Assembly (NCBI GenBank): GCA_018402385.1
Contig: JAGYJA010000010.1
Location: forward strand, 109,106-173,105
Direction: 5' to 3'
DNA length: 64,000 bases
DNA from: Flavobacteriaceae bacterium
GTDB lineage: Bacteria > Bacteroidota > Bacteroidia > Flavobacteriales > Flavobacteriaceae
Numbering within the stretch: position 1 is the stretch's first letter; each line of letters begins with the position of its first letter. A model generated the notes under the pieces. That model worked only from the letters and a program-made list of their open reading frames with translations. It was not told the DNA's origin and searched no databases. Position numbers and translations under genes: made by a program. Below are positions 9,294-18,460 of the stretch, one piece after another.

Positions 9294-10817
9294 ATGAGTA
9301 AAATACTAACGCCCCTGCTTTTTACCTTGTTTTTTTCATTTGCATTTGCTCAGGAAAACAGTTTAGAAATTCAACAACCCCCGGTTTCAGAAATTGAATC
9401 ATCAGAAATTACTGAAATTGAGCCCCTATCCTTGATTGATAGCATAAAAGCGGCTTTTCAAATCCATCAAATAAGTTCAGAAATTGACAGTTTGTGGAAA
9501 AAAGAACTCTACAATTCAGAGCTTTATGATGAGATGCATGCTTTCATTATAGAAGCAGATACCCTCCAAGAAGAAATAATACTTGAAGAACTATCTACTG
9601 AGGTTTTAAAAGAAAGATTAGCGCTGCTTGACGCAAAAACCCCATTTAACATAGCCTATTCCCCTTCTCTTGAAAATATCATAAAACGTTATTTAAAGAG
9701 CAGAAGAACTTCTTTGCAGCGCCTTATGAACCTCAGCAATTATTACTTTCCCATGTTTGAACAGGAACTGGATAAACACAACATACCTTTAGAACTAAAA
9801 TACCTTGCTATTGTTGAATCTGCATTAAACCCAAGAGCAAAATCAAGAATGGGAGCCACCGGCTTATGGCAGTTTATGTATCCAACAGGAAAAATGTATG
9901 GAATGGAAGTCACTTCTTATGTGGACGAAAGGTCAGACCCCTTAAGAGCGACAGAGTCTGCTGCAAAATATCTGAGCTTTTTACATTCCATGTTTAATGA
10001 TTGGGATTTGGCCTTGGCATCATACAATGCCGGGCCGGGCAATGTTTCAAGAGCCATTAGACGGTCAAACGGTGAAACAAATTATTGGCTCATAAGAAAT
10101 AACCTACCCAGAGAAACTGCCGGTTATGTGCCCGCATTTTTAGCAACCATGTATATTTTTGAGTATGCGGAAGAACACGGTTTCAAATTACCAAAAACAG
10201 GCATTCCTTATTATGAAACAGATACGATTCATGTAAAGCAAACGCTTGCTTTTGAGGATATCACTGAATTGATTGACATCCCCAAAGAAGAATTACAGTT
10301 TTTAAATCCTTCCTATAAATTGGACGTCATCCCATTTATTGAAGGTAAAAACTACACGCTCAGGCTTCCACTGGATATCTTAGGTACTTTTGTGAGCAAC
10401 GAGGAATTGATTTATGCGTATGTAAATAAAAAAGCAGAAGAAAACAAAAATCCATTACCGGAATTTTATGCTCAAGAAGAACAAATTACATACCGTGTAA
10501 AAAGCGGCGATTTCCTTGGAAAAATAGCTAATCAATATGGCGTGAGTGTAAACAACATAAAAAACTGGAACAACTTGAGAAGCAATAATCTGCGTATAGG
10601 ACAACGACTTGTTGTTTACCCAAAAGGTAAAAAAACCACCTCTCAGGCAGTAACGCAAACAAGTTCAAACTCAGAATATGTTGTAAGACAAGGAGACTCA
10701 TTATGGAGCATTGCGCAAAAATTTCCCGGTGTAAGTATTGAAAATCTAAAAAAGTGGAACGATATTAGTGGTACAAAATTAAAACCCGGAATGAAACTCA
10801 AGATTTCAAGAGGTTAA
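9294..10817 (+). CDS. MltD-like lytic transglycosylase with two LysM domains
   Basis: Secreted peptidoglycan-cleaving enzyme of 507 aa. It has an N-terminal signal peptide (hydrophobic, ending near FAFAQ), then an SLT/goose-lysozyme-like domain around residues 150-300. That domain has the catalytic-Glu motif ESALNPRAKSRMGATGLWQF and the LASYNAGPGNV motif. Two LysM peptidoglycan-binding domains lie near 398-442 and 461-507. Architecture and order match MltD. It probably acts in wall turnover. The DUF4837 lipoprotein gene follows 34 nt later. Confidence 0.92.
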   Translation: MSKILTPLLFTLFFSFAFAQENSLEIQQPPVSEIESSEITEIEPLSLIDSIKAAFQIHQISSEIDSLWKKELYNSELYDEMHAFIIEADTLQEEIILEELSTEVLKERLALLDAKTPFNIAYSPSLENIIKRYLKSRRTSLQRLMNLSNYYFPMFEQELDKHNIPLELKYLAIVESALNPRAKSRMGATGLWQFMYPTGKMYGMEVTSYVDERSDPLRATESAAKYLSFLHSMFNDWDLALASYNAGPGNVSRAIRRSNGETNYWLIRNNLPRETAGYVPAFLATMYIFEYAEEHGFKLPKTGIPYYETDTIHVKQTLAFEDITELIDIPKEELQFLNPSYKLDVIPFIEGKNYTLRLPLDILGTFVSNEELIYAYVNKKAEENKNPLPEFYAQEEQITYRVKSGDFLGKIANQYGVSVNNIKNWNNLRSNNLRIGQRLVVYPKGKKTTSQAVTQTSSNSEYVVRQGDSLWSIAQKFPGVSIENLKKWNDISGTKLKPGMKLKISRG

Positions 10818-10851
10818 TATAACTAAAACCACACACACTTAAAACTTTGAC

Positions 10852-11829
10852 ATGAAAAAAGTATTGTTTCTAAGCCTTATAATGGCCACTCTGCTTTCCT
10901 GTGAAGACACTAAAGAAGAAAAACAGGCTATGTTACCGGCTTCTTCCGGGAACATTAATAACCTACAGGTAGTCATTGAGGATGAACTCTGGGAAGGAGA
11001 AGTGGGAGAAACTATCAGGAAAAATTTTGCTGCGACAGTCCTTGGTCTTCCACAAGAGGAACCCCTTTTTAGCATCAACCAATTACCACCAAGTTCTTTT
11101 GATGGATTCACTCAAAAGAACCGAATGTTTATTTATGTAAAAAAAGGAGAAGAAAAACAGTATCGAAAAGCAGAAAATTTTTATGCAAAACCTCAAAACG
11201 GCATCTTTATAAGTGCTAATTCAAATCAAGAACTCATAAATCTTATAGAAGAAAATGCCGATGAAATGATCCAAAGTTTTCAAAAAACCGAAATCAAAGA
11301 AAAGCAAAGGAGAATGTCGCTTTCGCTCTTTGATCCCAAACCTGTTAAAGACAGTCTTGGAGTGAGTTTTATTGCTCCTTCAGTGTATCGCATTGGTAAA
11401 CTCACACACAATTTTGCCTGGCTTAGAAAAGACATCCGATCAGGGGATTTAAACATACTAATTTATGAAATGCCCATAAACTCCTTTCAAAATGATTCAA
11501 CGCGCATAAGTGATATAATAAAAATGAGAGACTCCATAGGGAAAACTCATATTCCCGGCCCTGTTGATGACAGTTATATGATTACAGAAAAAGCATACTC
11601 CCCTTACCTTTTTGAATCTGAAGTTAACGGAAAATTTGCTTATCAAACAAAAGGAACCTGGGAAGTGCATAATTTTTTTATGGCGGGTCCTTTTGTAAAT
11701 TATATCATTAGAGATGAGAAGAACAATAGAAACCTGGTAGTAGAGGGCTTTACTTTTGCTCCATCAATAAACAAAAGAGATTACCAGTTTGAACTGGAGG
11801 CCATAATTCAATCTCTTAAATTTAAGTAA
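10852..11829 (+). CDS. DUF4837 family lipoprotein
   Basis: A 325-aa protein with a lipoprotein signal peptide (MKKVLFLSLIMATLLSC, lipobox Cys at 17). The body matches the DUF4837 family, found in Bacteroidota and of unknown function. No enzymatic motif is evident. It is downstream of the lytic transglycosylase in the same direction and ends at a bidirectional hairpin, so the two probably form one transcript. Likely anchored in the cell envelope. Confidence 0.85.
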   Translation: MKKVLFLSLIMATLLSCEDTKEEKQAMLPASSGNINNLQVVIEDELWEGEVGETIRKNFAATVLGLPQEEPLFSINQLPPSSFDGFTQKNRMFIYVKKGEEKQYRKAENFYAKPQNGIFISANSNQELINLIEENADEMIQSFQKTEIKEKQRRMSLSLFDPKPVKDSLGVSFIAPSVYRIGKLTHNFAWLRKDIRSGDLNILIYEMPINSFQNDSTRISDIIKMRDSIGKTHIPGPVDDSYMITEKAYSPYLFESEVNGKFAYQTKGTWEVHNFFMAGPFVNYIIRDEKNNRNLVVEGFTFAPSINKRDYQFELEAIIQSLKFK

Positions 11830-11832
11830 AAA

Positions 11833-11856
11833 AAAATCCACAGAGATGTGGATTTT
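11833..11856. terminator. Bidirectional rho-independent terminator
   Basis: Perfect 10-bp stem AAAATCCACA / TGTGGATTTT with a GAGA tetraloop, A-rich on the left and T-rich on the right. It serves the convergent DUF4837 and tatA genes. Confidence 0.85.
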
Positions 11857-11874
11857 ATAAGTTTAAATAAGGGA

Positions 11875-12069
11875 TTATTTTTTATCAATCTTGTTTGGGT
11901 CCTCTTCAGGCTTATCTTCTTTAGAAGCATCTTTAAATTCTTTGATTCCGCTTCCCAAACCTCTCATTAATTCAGGGATTTTCTTTCCACCAAACAACAA
12001 AAGTACAATTACAACAATCAAGGCGATTTGCCAAGGACCAATGGCTAAGGGAAATAGAACAGCATTCAT
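11875..12069 (-). CDS. tatA: Twin-arginine translocase subunit TatA/TatE
   Basis: A 64-aa Tat pore component: one N-terminal membrane helix ([14 protein letters not shown]), the [23 protein letters not shown] hinge and amphipathic helix, then a charged tail. With TatC it exports folded proteins; tatC is not in the window. Monocistronic and convergent with the DUF4837 gene. Confidence 0.95.
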   Translation of the reverse strand: MNAVLFPLAIGPWQIALIVVIVLLLFGGKKIPELMRGLGSGIKEFKDASKEDKPEEDPNKIDKK

Positions 12070-12088
12070 AGTTAATATATTTAAGCAA

Positions 12089-12096
12089 CAAAGTTA
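12089..12096 (-). promoter_or_regulatory. -7 box of tatA
   Basis: TAACTTTG (TAnnTTTG) on the minus strand, 19 nt before the tatA start. No well-spaced -33 element was found. Confidence 0.4.
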
Positions 12097-12173
12097 ACAA
12101 GAAAATTCCAATACCTTACTTTTTTCGGTATTTTCTTCCATTTCTTTATACGATTTCCCTTTTGTTTTTGTTT

Positions 12174-12181
12174 TATATTTG
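12174..12181 (+). promoter_or_regulatory. -7 box of the M23 peptidase gene
   Basis: TATATTTG (TAnnTTTG), 19 nt before the ATG at 12201. The upstream sequence is T-rich, with TTTG only at unsuitable spacing. Confidence 0.45.
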
Positions 12182-12200
12182 CTGAAGAACTCAAACAAGG

Positions 12201-13067
12201 ATGCAAGAGGATAAAAATCGAAAGAAAATAGTAAAAAAATTACTACACAAGTATCGGCTTGTTATTTTGAATGAAGATACTTTTGAAGAAAAAGCTTCTT
12301 TTAAACTCAACAGGTTGAATGTTTTTGTTTTTTCAATGCTATCTGCATTATTTCTTATTGGAATCACCACAGTAATCATTGCTTTTACTCCCTTACGAGA
12401 ATATATTCCCGGATACTCTTCTACACAACTCAAACAACAAGCCACAGAGCTAGCATATAAAACAGACTCCATTCAAAGGGTTTTACATTTAAATGAACAA
12501 TACCTCGCATCAATAAAACAGGTATTAACAGGAGATTTAGATATAGAGCAAATTAACAGAGACTCAATTCCTGATGTTAATAGAACTGAGCAAGAAAATA
12601 TTGATTTATCACCCTCAACAAAAGACTCCCTCTTAAGAGAACGTGTTGCTCAGGAAGACAAGTACAATATTTTTGAACCCTCATCAAATTTGATTACCAG
12701 TGTCCTATTTCCACCTGTTAATGGCTCCATTTCTGAATCTTACAGCCTAAAAGATAAACATTATGCGGTTGATGTCATTGTTGCAGAAAACACCCCGGTA
12801 AAAGCAACAGCAGATGGAACGGTTATTTTTGCTGAGTGGACAGCACAAACAGGTTTTGTAATCATTATAGAACATCCAAACAATTTAATCTCTGTATATA
12901 AACACAATTCAAAATTGATAAAAGAGCAAGGAGATTTGGTGAAAGCGGGGGAAGTGATTGCCAGTGCAGGTTCAACTGGAGAACTTTCAACCGGCTCCCA
13001 CCTTCATTTTGAACTATGGAGCAACGGTTACCCTATAAACCCTACAAATTTTATAGATTTTGATTGA
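12201..13067 (+). CDS. M23 family metallopeptidase (LytM type)
   Basis: A 288-aa membrane-anchored peptidoglycan endopeptidase. It has a short cytoplasmic N-terminus, one membrane helix near residues 35-58, a linker, then a C-terminal LytM/M23 domain. The zinc site looks intact: KHYAVDVIV supplies His and Asp, and GSHLHFELW supplies the HxH pair. It therefore probably cleaves wall cross-links, unlike the degenerate EnvC-like protein at 59794. The next gene (GH3 family) starts 35 nt downstream. Confidence 0.9.
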   Translation: MQEDKNRKKIVKKLLHKYRLVILNEDTFEEKASFKLNRLNVFVFSMLSALFLIGITTVIIAFTPLREYIPGYSSTQLKQQATELAYKTDSIQRVLHLNEQYLASIKQVLTGDLDIEQINRDSIPDVNRTEQENIDLSPSTKDSLLRERVAQEDKYNIFEPSSNLITSVLFPPVNGSISESYSLKDKHYAVDVIVAENTPVKATADGTVIFAEWTAQTGFVIIIEHPNNLISVYKHNSKLIKEQGDLVKAGEVIASAGSTGELSTGSHLHFELWSNGYPINPTNFIDFD

Positions 13068-13102
13068 AAAATTTAAAGTCTTCAATGCATAAATAAATCA
13101 AT

Positions 13103-14605
13103 ATGTCGATTAAATCATTTGCAGCAAAACTTTTTGCAAATTACATCAAACATAAAACCTACAAATGGGCTGCAAAACCGGTGGAGTCACAACAAAAAGT
13201 CTTTAAGGAATTGCTGTCCAAAGGATCTCAAACAGCCTTTGGAAGAGACCATCATTTTGAAAGGATTTATACTTATTCTGATTTCCAAAAACTAGTACCC
13301 ATCAGGGATTATGAGGAATTAAAAGGTTATGTTGACAGAGTGGTTTCAGGCGAAAGCGATGTATTGTGGCCTGGTAAACCCCTTTATTTTGCAAAAACTT
13401 CAGGAACAACTTCCGGCGCTAAATACATTCCGCTTACTAAAGAGTCTATGCCAAACCATATTGAGGCAGCACGCAATGCCATCCTACTTTATATTGCTGA
13501 AACAGGAAACGCCCATTTTGTGGATGGTAAAATGATTTTCCTTCAAGGAAGCCCTGAGATGGAAGAAAAAAATGGAATAAAAGTAGGAAGGCTTTCAGGC
13601 ATTGCAGCACATTATGTGCCTTCCTACCTTCAAAAAAACCGTTTGCCAAGTTGGGAAACCAACTGCATTGATGATTGGGAAACCAAAGTAGATGCTATTG
13701 TTGAAGAAACCAGACACAAAAACATGACCGTCATTAGCGGCATTCCTTCCTGGGTACAAATGTATTTTGAACGCTTACAGGAAAAAACAGGCAAAAAAGT
13801 GGGTGATCTTTTTCCGGGATTTAACCTTTTTATTTACGGTGGGGTTAATTATGAGCCTTATCGCGCAAAATTTGAAAATCTCATTGGTAGAAAAGTGGAT
13901 AGTATTGAACTTTTCCCTGCTTCAGAAGGGTTTTTTGCTTATCAGGACAAACAAAATGAAAAAGGCATGCTCCTTTTGCTCAACGCGGGCATCTTTTATG
14001 AATTCATAAAGAGTGATGATTTTTATACCGAAAACCCAATACGATTGACCATCGGCGAAGTGGAAACAGGCGTGAATTATGTCCTGATTATTTCCTCAAA
14101 CGCCGGCTTGTGGGGGTATAATATTGGCGATACCATACAGTTCACTTCCTTAAAGCCTTACCGTGTTATAGTTTCGGGGAGGATTAAACATTTTATTTCA
14201 GCATTTGGTGAGCACGTGATTGCCAAAGAGGTCGAATCAGCTTTGCAAGAAGCGATTGCCGCATTTCCCGAAGTGAGAATCAATGAATTTACAGTCGCTC
14301 CACATATTACCCCAGAAGAAGGAGGACTTCCATACCACCAATGGTTTATAGAGTTTGAAAAGGAACCTGAAAACTTGACCGCTTTCGCGAGAGCTATCGA
14401 CGAAGCGCTACAGGGTCAAAACAGTTATTATGAAGACTTGATTAGAGGCAAAATATTGAAGACACTTCAAATTGTTTCAGTAAAAAAAGACAGTTTTAAT
14501 GACTATATGAAAACCCAGGGAAAGTTGGGAGGTCAAAACAAATTACCCCGACTCTCAAATGACAGAAAAATTGCCGAAATGCTTTTAAAGCTTAATAGCC
14601 AATAA
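13103..14605 (+). CDS. GH3 auxin-responsive promoter family protein (acyl-adenylating)
   Basis: A 500-aa member of the GH3 family, relatives of plant enzymes that adenylate carboxylic acids and join them to amino acids. The ATP-binding motif FAKTSGTTSGAKYIPLT lies near residues 95-111. The SELFPASEGFF and YRVIVSGRIKHFISAFGEH regions are conserved. Full length for bacterial members. The substrate is unknown; auxin conjugation should not be assumed. Confidence 0.88.
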   Translation: MSIKSFAAKLFANYIKHKTYKWAAKPVESQQKVFKELLSKGSQTAFGRDHHFERIYTYSDFQKLVPIRDYEELKGYVDRVVSGESDVLWPGKPLYFAKTSGTTSGAKYIPLTKESMPNHIEAARNAILLYIAETGNAHFVDGKMIFLQGSPEMEEKNGIKVGRLSGIAAHYVPSYLQKNRLPSWETNCIDDWETKVDAIVEETRHKNMTVISGIPSWVQMYFERLQEKTGKKVGDLFPGFNLFIYGGVNYEPYRAKFENLIGRKVDSIELFPASEGFFAYQDKQNEKGMLLLLNAGIFYEFIKSDDFYTENPIRLTIGEVETGVNYVLIISSNAGLWGYNIGDTIQFTSLKPYRVIVSGRIKHFISAFGEHVIAKEVESALQEAIAAFPEVRINEFTVAPHITPEEGGLPYHQWFIEFEKEPENLTAFARAIDEALQGQNSYYEDLIRGKILKTLQIVSVKKDSFNDYMKTQGKLGGQNKLPRLSNDRKIAEMLLKLNSQ

Positions 14606-14609
14606 ACCC

Positions 14610-14617
14610 TATATTTG
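14610..14617 (+). promoter_or_regulatory. -7 box of the DUF6909 gene
   Basis: TATATTTG (TAnnTTTG), ending 9 nt before the ATG at 14627. The resulting leader would be only a few nucleotides. Confidence 0.45.
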
Positions 14618-14626
14618 CGGAAATTT

Positions 14627-16318
14627 ATGACAAAAATTACTTCACATAACAGAACGAGAGCACAGGAAAGTTCTAACGCCATTGAGCGGATGTACATCAC
14701 TATGCGCCATCTGTTTAACAGAGGGTTTTATAAACCAATGGGTGTTTCCGGTGAAACCTTAAGAGATTCCTTGCTCACCTTACGCCCTGAAATTTATGGC
14801 TCGATTGCTGAAGATAAACTGGAGCTTCAGGGTTTGCTGTATGTGATAGAACGACTTCCAAATGGCATTGAAGAGTGCCGCTACATCAATTTGACCAGTG
14901 ATGAAGGGTATTCAAAATCACATTTTAAAGTCATCATTCCGCCAAAGCGAAGAAGAAATTGCTATCGCATAGACGATGAACAAATGAATATTGAAATTAC
15001 CCGCGGTCGTTCAGAAATTTATGATATCCTCACCCACCTTACATTTTTATATGTAGAGTCTCATAAAATTATTAAACGTGTTGTAATCGACGACAATGGA
15101 GCCGTAACACGCGACTGGCAAAAACTGCAAGAAGCTGTTCAAAAAAACAATGAATTAACTGAAAAGGATAAAGAAGTTGCTGTCACCCATACCGCAAACA
15201 TACTGGGAAGAACCTTTGCAGAGGTAAGCGCCATATATCCGCAGTTTGCTACTAAAGAGAATCCAAATCGATTTTTAAACATTATTTATCACCTTGGTAA
15301 AATAGCCATTCAGGAAGTGGTGGATGACAACAAGCGGGTCATTACTTTTAGTCCTGTGTTAAGAGAACGCTTGGGTCATCATATTCACGGTGAGATTTGG
15401 GCAAATACCATTAAAAAAGTCTTACACTCAAAAAATCTTTTGGAACGTCCCATTCATATTATTAGTGCCAACATGCACAGTGTAATGAATACCCTTTTTG
15501 CACCACAGGCATTAAAGAATGAACTTAAAAAGGGGACACTTTTACAGGTTTTTGAACAACTGAGTAATAATGAGAATGTATTGCTTAGAAACAAGGTCGA
15601 AAAACTTGCAAAAGAGTGTGGGATGCTCTTTATTGAAGATAGTAGCGGGACAAACATCGATGTACAGATTTTTGACGCAACCCAAATTGATTGTTCGCAT
15701 CTAATTAAAGATGCCAATTCATCCGCTACAGAAGAGCAAGCGCCTTTGATTTTAGTGATGGATTATGCATTTGGAGAGCAGGCTTATGAAACCATGGATG
15801 AGTTGTTAAAACCCTATAAGTGTGAAAAAAAACAGACACATTTGCTGAATGTGAAATCTATTTCTATAATGGGAAAAGCGGGAATACTTGAAGGAGGAAA
15901 AGGAGATATCATGATTCCTAACGCACATTTATTTGAAGGCACAGCAGATAACTACCCCTTTAACAACCAATTGAAGAAAGCCCAATTTGAAGGGCACAAC
16001 CTTCAGGTTTTTGAGGGAAGTATGATTTCAGTCTTGGGTACCTCACTGCAAAACAAAGACATTTTAAAGTTTTTCCACGATTCTACCTGGAATGTAATTG
16101 GGCTGGAGATGGAAGGAGCCCACTATCAAAAGGCCATACAGGCAGCATCAAAAATTAGGGGCAGTATTCAAAGCAGTGTGAAGGTGAGATATGCTTATTA
16201 TGCCTCAGACAACCCACTTGAAACAGGAAGCACACTAGCCTCCGGAGGCCTGGGAATGACAGGGGTAAAACCCACTTATTTGATTACCGAAAAAATATTA
16301 CAACAGATATTAAATTAA
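14627..16318 (+). CDS. DUF6909 family protein, nucleoside-phosphorylase-like C-terminus
   Basis: A 563-aa protein that I recognise as the Bacteroidota family DUF6909, with no assigned function. The C-terminal third carries GKAGILEGGKGDIMIPNAH (about residues 410-428), then EGTADNYP, then GLEMEGAHY (about 491-499). These resemble the G-x-x-G-x-L...GD-(I/V)-x-x-P and (D/E)-M-E-(G/T)-A motifs of nucleoside phosphorylases and AMP nucleosidase. This is inference from motif spacing, not alignment. The ATG at 14627 is chosen over a TTG at 14615 that lies inside the promoter box. It directly precedes the polysaccharide locus. Confidence 0.7.
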   Translation: MTKITSHNRTRAQESSNAIERMYITMRHLFNRGFYKPMGVSGETLRDSLLTLRPEIYGSIAEDKLELQGLLYVIERLPNGIEECRYINLTSDEGYSKSHFKVIIPPKRRRNCYRIDDEQMNIEITRGRSEIYDILTHLTFLYVESHKIIKRVVIDDNGAVTRDWQKLQEAVQKNNELTEKDKEVAVTHTANILGRTFAEVSAIYPQFATKENPNRFLNIIYHLGKIAIQEVVDDNKRVITFSPVLRERLGHHIHGEIWANTIKKVLHSKNLLERPIHIISANMHSVMNTLFAPQALKNELKKGTLLQVFEQLSNNENVLLRNKVEKLAKECGMLFIEDSSGTNIDVQIFDATQIDCSHLIKDANSSATEEQAPLILVMDYAFGEQAYETMDELLKPYKCEKKQTHLLNVKSISIMGKAGILEGGKGDIMIPNAHLFEGTADNYPFNNQLKKAQFEGHNLQVFEGSMISVLGTSLQNKDILKFFHDSTWNVIGLEMEGAHYQKAIQAASKIRGSIQSSVKVRYAYYASDNPLETGSTLASGGLGMTGVKPTYLITEKILQQILN

Positions 16319-16331
16319 GCATCATTACATT

Positions 16332-17312
16332 ATGAGTAATACGCCAACAACAAATAACCATCAAGAAGAAATTGATTTAGGCTATTTATTAAACAAATTC
16401 AATCAATTGTTTAAGAAGACCGTTAAACTACTTTTTGAAATGCTTAAAGTATTTCTAAAGTTTAAATTAGTTACAATAAGCTTGCTATTACTTTTACTTT
16501 TTTATGGCTTTTATTTAGATAAAAACACAAAGATGGTGTATGAAAATAAGATTATAGTAATTCCTAATTTTGAAAGTGTTGATTACTTATATGAACAAGC
16601 TATATCACTTAACCAAAAGCACCAAGTTGGAGATTCTACGACACTTAAATCAATATTTAGTGACAACTTTAAAAACTTTAAGGGTTTAAAGGTTGAGCCC
16701 TACGTTGATATATATGATTTTGTTTCAGCTTCTCGAGAAAACGTTGAAATTTTCAAGGTGTTTGCACAAAACCACGATCTTGCTGAATATATTAAAGATG
16801 TGACCAACAGTAAATACTATAAATATCATTTAATAAAATTTAGGGCATCGGGAAAACAAAGCTCAGAAGAAATTAAGGATAGCCTGATAAGTTATTTTAA
16901 TAAAAATCAACATTTTAAGGATTATAGGGAAATTTTTAAAGAGAATACAATTTTTTCTATCCAAGAGAATAAGGAAATGATTAACCAAATTGACTCTATT
17001 GTAGCTGCGTCCTTTAAATTAAAATTAAACGATGTCCCAAATCAATCGTTTTTTATGAATGACAACAGTAATTTAAATGGATTGATTCACACCAAAAAGA
17101 TGCTAGTCGAAGACCGTTTAAATTTATTATTACGCCAAAATGATGAGGTTTCAACAGTAAAAGAAGTAAGTAGTAGCTTTAACTTAATGGAAGAAGGTAA
17201 AATAAAAGTACCAAATAAAATTAAATATCCCCTCTATTATCTAATTCTTTTTGGCTTATTTTTTATTGCATTCAAATTCATTAAAAAACTTAAATCCATA
17301 GCGAAAAGTTAG
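16332..17312 (+). CDS. Wzz-like two-helix membrane protein (putative chain-length regulator)
   Basis: A 326-aa protein with a hydrophilic N-terminus, a membrane helix near residues 46-65, a long mostly helical extracytoplasmic domain, a second helix near 297-317, and a short basic tail. This topology and its place at the head of a polysaccharide operon resemble Wzz/polysaccharide co-polymerases. However, I see no classic proline-rich motif and no tyrosine-kinase domain. The role is inferred; exact family not recognised. The stop is 23 nt before wecB. Confidence 0.6.
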   Translation: MSNTPTTNNHQEEIDLGYLLNKFNQLFKKTVKLLFEMLKVFLKFKLVTISLLLLLLFYGFYLDKNTKMVYENKIIVIPNFESVDYLYEQAISLNQKHQVGDSTTLKSIFSDNFKNFKGLKVEPYVDIYDFVSASRENVEIFKVFAQNHDLAEYIKDVTNSKYYKYHLIKFRASGKQSSEEIKDSLISYFNKNQHFKDYREIFKENTIFSIQENKEMINQIDSIVAASFKLKLNDVPNQSFFMNDNSNLNGLIHTKKMLVEDRLNLLLRQNDEVSTVKEVSSSFNLMEEGKIKVPNKIKYPLYYLILFGLFFIAFKFIKKLKSIAKS

Positions 17313-17335
17313 CTAATAGATACTTGACAGTCAAA

Positions 17336-18457
17336 ATGAAGAAAAATCTAATTGTTTTTGGAACAAGACCCGAAGCCATTAAAATGGCGCCACTAGTTAA
17401 AGCACTTTACCAAAAAAAAGGATTTGAAACCAAAGTGTGTATTACCGCTCAACATCGCGAAATGCTTGACCAGGTTTTAGAGTTCTTTGAAATCAATCCT
17501 CATTATGATCTCAATTTAATGCGACCCAACCAAAACTTGTTCACCCTTACGGCAACAATTATTGAAAATATGAAGTCGGTTTTAGAAGATTTTAAACCTG
17601 ATTACGTCTTTGTCCACGGAGACACTACGACCACGATGGCAGCAGCACTTTCTGCCTTTTACAGTGGCGCAAAAGTGTGCCACGTGGAAGCAGGACTTCG
17701 AACGTTTAATAGAAGGAACCCATTTCCGGAGGAAATAAACAGAAGTATTGCGAGCCGACTTACAGATTTTCACTTTGCGCCGACAGAGGCTTCAAAAATG
17801 AACTTGTTGATGGAAAATATACCTGAAAAAGACATCATAGTCACTGGAAATACAGTTATTGACGCCTTGCTTTTTAGTGTTAAAAAACTAAAAGCTAAGA
17901 ATTATACAGACCCTGAAATTGAACAATTAAAGCAGCGTATTGATTATTCCAAAAAACTCATCCTCATCACCGGCCATCGACGGGAAAATCACGGGCAAGG
18001 ATTTATCAATATATGTAAAGCTTTAAAAGAGATTGCTCTGAACCATCCTGAAATACAGCTCGTATATCCGGTACATTTAAACCCCAATGTGCAAAAACCG
18101 GTATATGAATTATTGGGTGGTATTCCCAATATAAAATTGATAGCTCCTTTAAGTTATCCTGCCTTTGTTTGGTTAATGGAAAAGTCATATATCATCATAA
18201 CTGACAGTGGAGGAGTGCAGGAAGAAGCCCCAAGCCTTGGAAAACCTGTTCTTGTAATGCGCAATACAACAGAACGTCCAGAGGCTGTGGAAGCCGGTAC
18301 AGTCATACTGGTGGGAACAGACACAGAGAAAATTGTTTTTGAAACACAAAAGTTATTAGAAAATAAAAATCATTATCAGAAGATGTCTAAGACTCATAAT
18401 CCTTATGGTGATGGCAAAGCGTGTGAGCGGATAATTGATTTCATAAAAATTGAATAA
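17336..18457 (+). CDS. wecB: UDP-N-acetylglucosamine 2-epimerase (non-hydrolysing)
   Basis: Converts UDP-GlcNAc to UDP-ManNAc. It is 373 aa from the ATG at 17336 (MKKNLIVFGTRPEAIKMAPL), preferred over a TTG four codons upstream. The HGDTTTTMAAAL, HVEAGLRT, FPEEINR, TGNTVIDAL, SGGVQEEAPSLGKPVLVMR and ERPEA motifs are all typical. The next gene encodes the dehydrogenase that uses its product, so the pair makes UDP-ManNAcA for the polysaccharide. Confidence 0.96.
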   Translation: MKKNLIVFGTRPEAIKMAPLVKALYQKKGFETKVCITAQHREMLDQVLEFFEINPHYDLNLMRPNQNLFTLTATIIENMKSVLEDFKPDYVFVHGDTTTTMAAALSAFYSGAKVCHVEAGLRTFNRRNPFPEEINRSIASRLTDFHFAPTEASKMNLLMENIPEKDIIVTGNTVIDALLFSVKKLKAKNYTDPEIEQLKQRIDYSKKLILITGHRRENHGQGFINICKALKEIALNHPEIQLVYPVHLNPNVQKPVYELLGGIPNIKLIAPLSYPAFVWLMEKSYIIITDSGGVQEEAPSLGKPVLVMRNTTERPEAVEAGTVILVGTDTEKIVFETQKLLENKNHYQKMSKTHNPYGDGKACERIIDFIKIE

Positions 18458-18460
18458 GAC

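Noticed and set aside
17677..17692. A CACGTG-centred sequence in wecB (TGTGCCACGTGGAAGC) as a third parS site
   Set aside because: Three mismatches from the palindrome, asymmetric, and it encodes the conserved CHVEAG motif of the epimerase, so coding constraint explains it.
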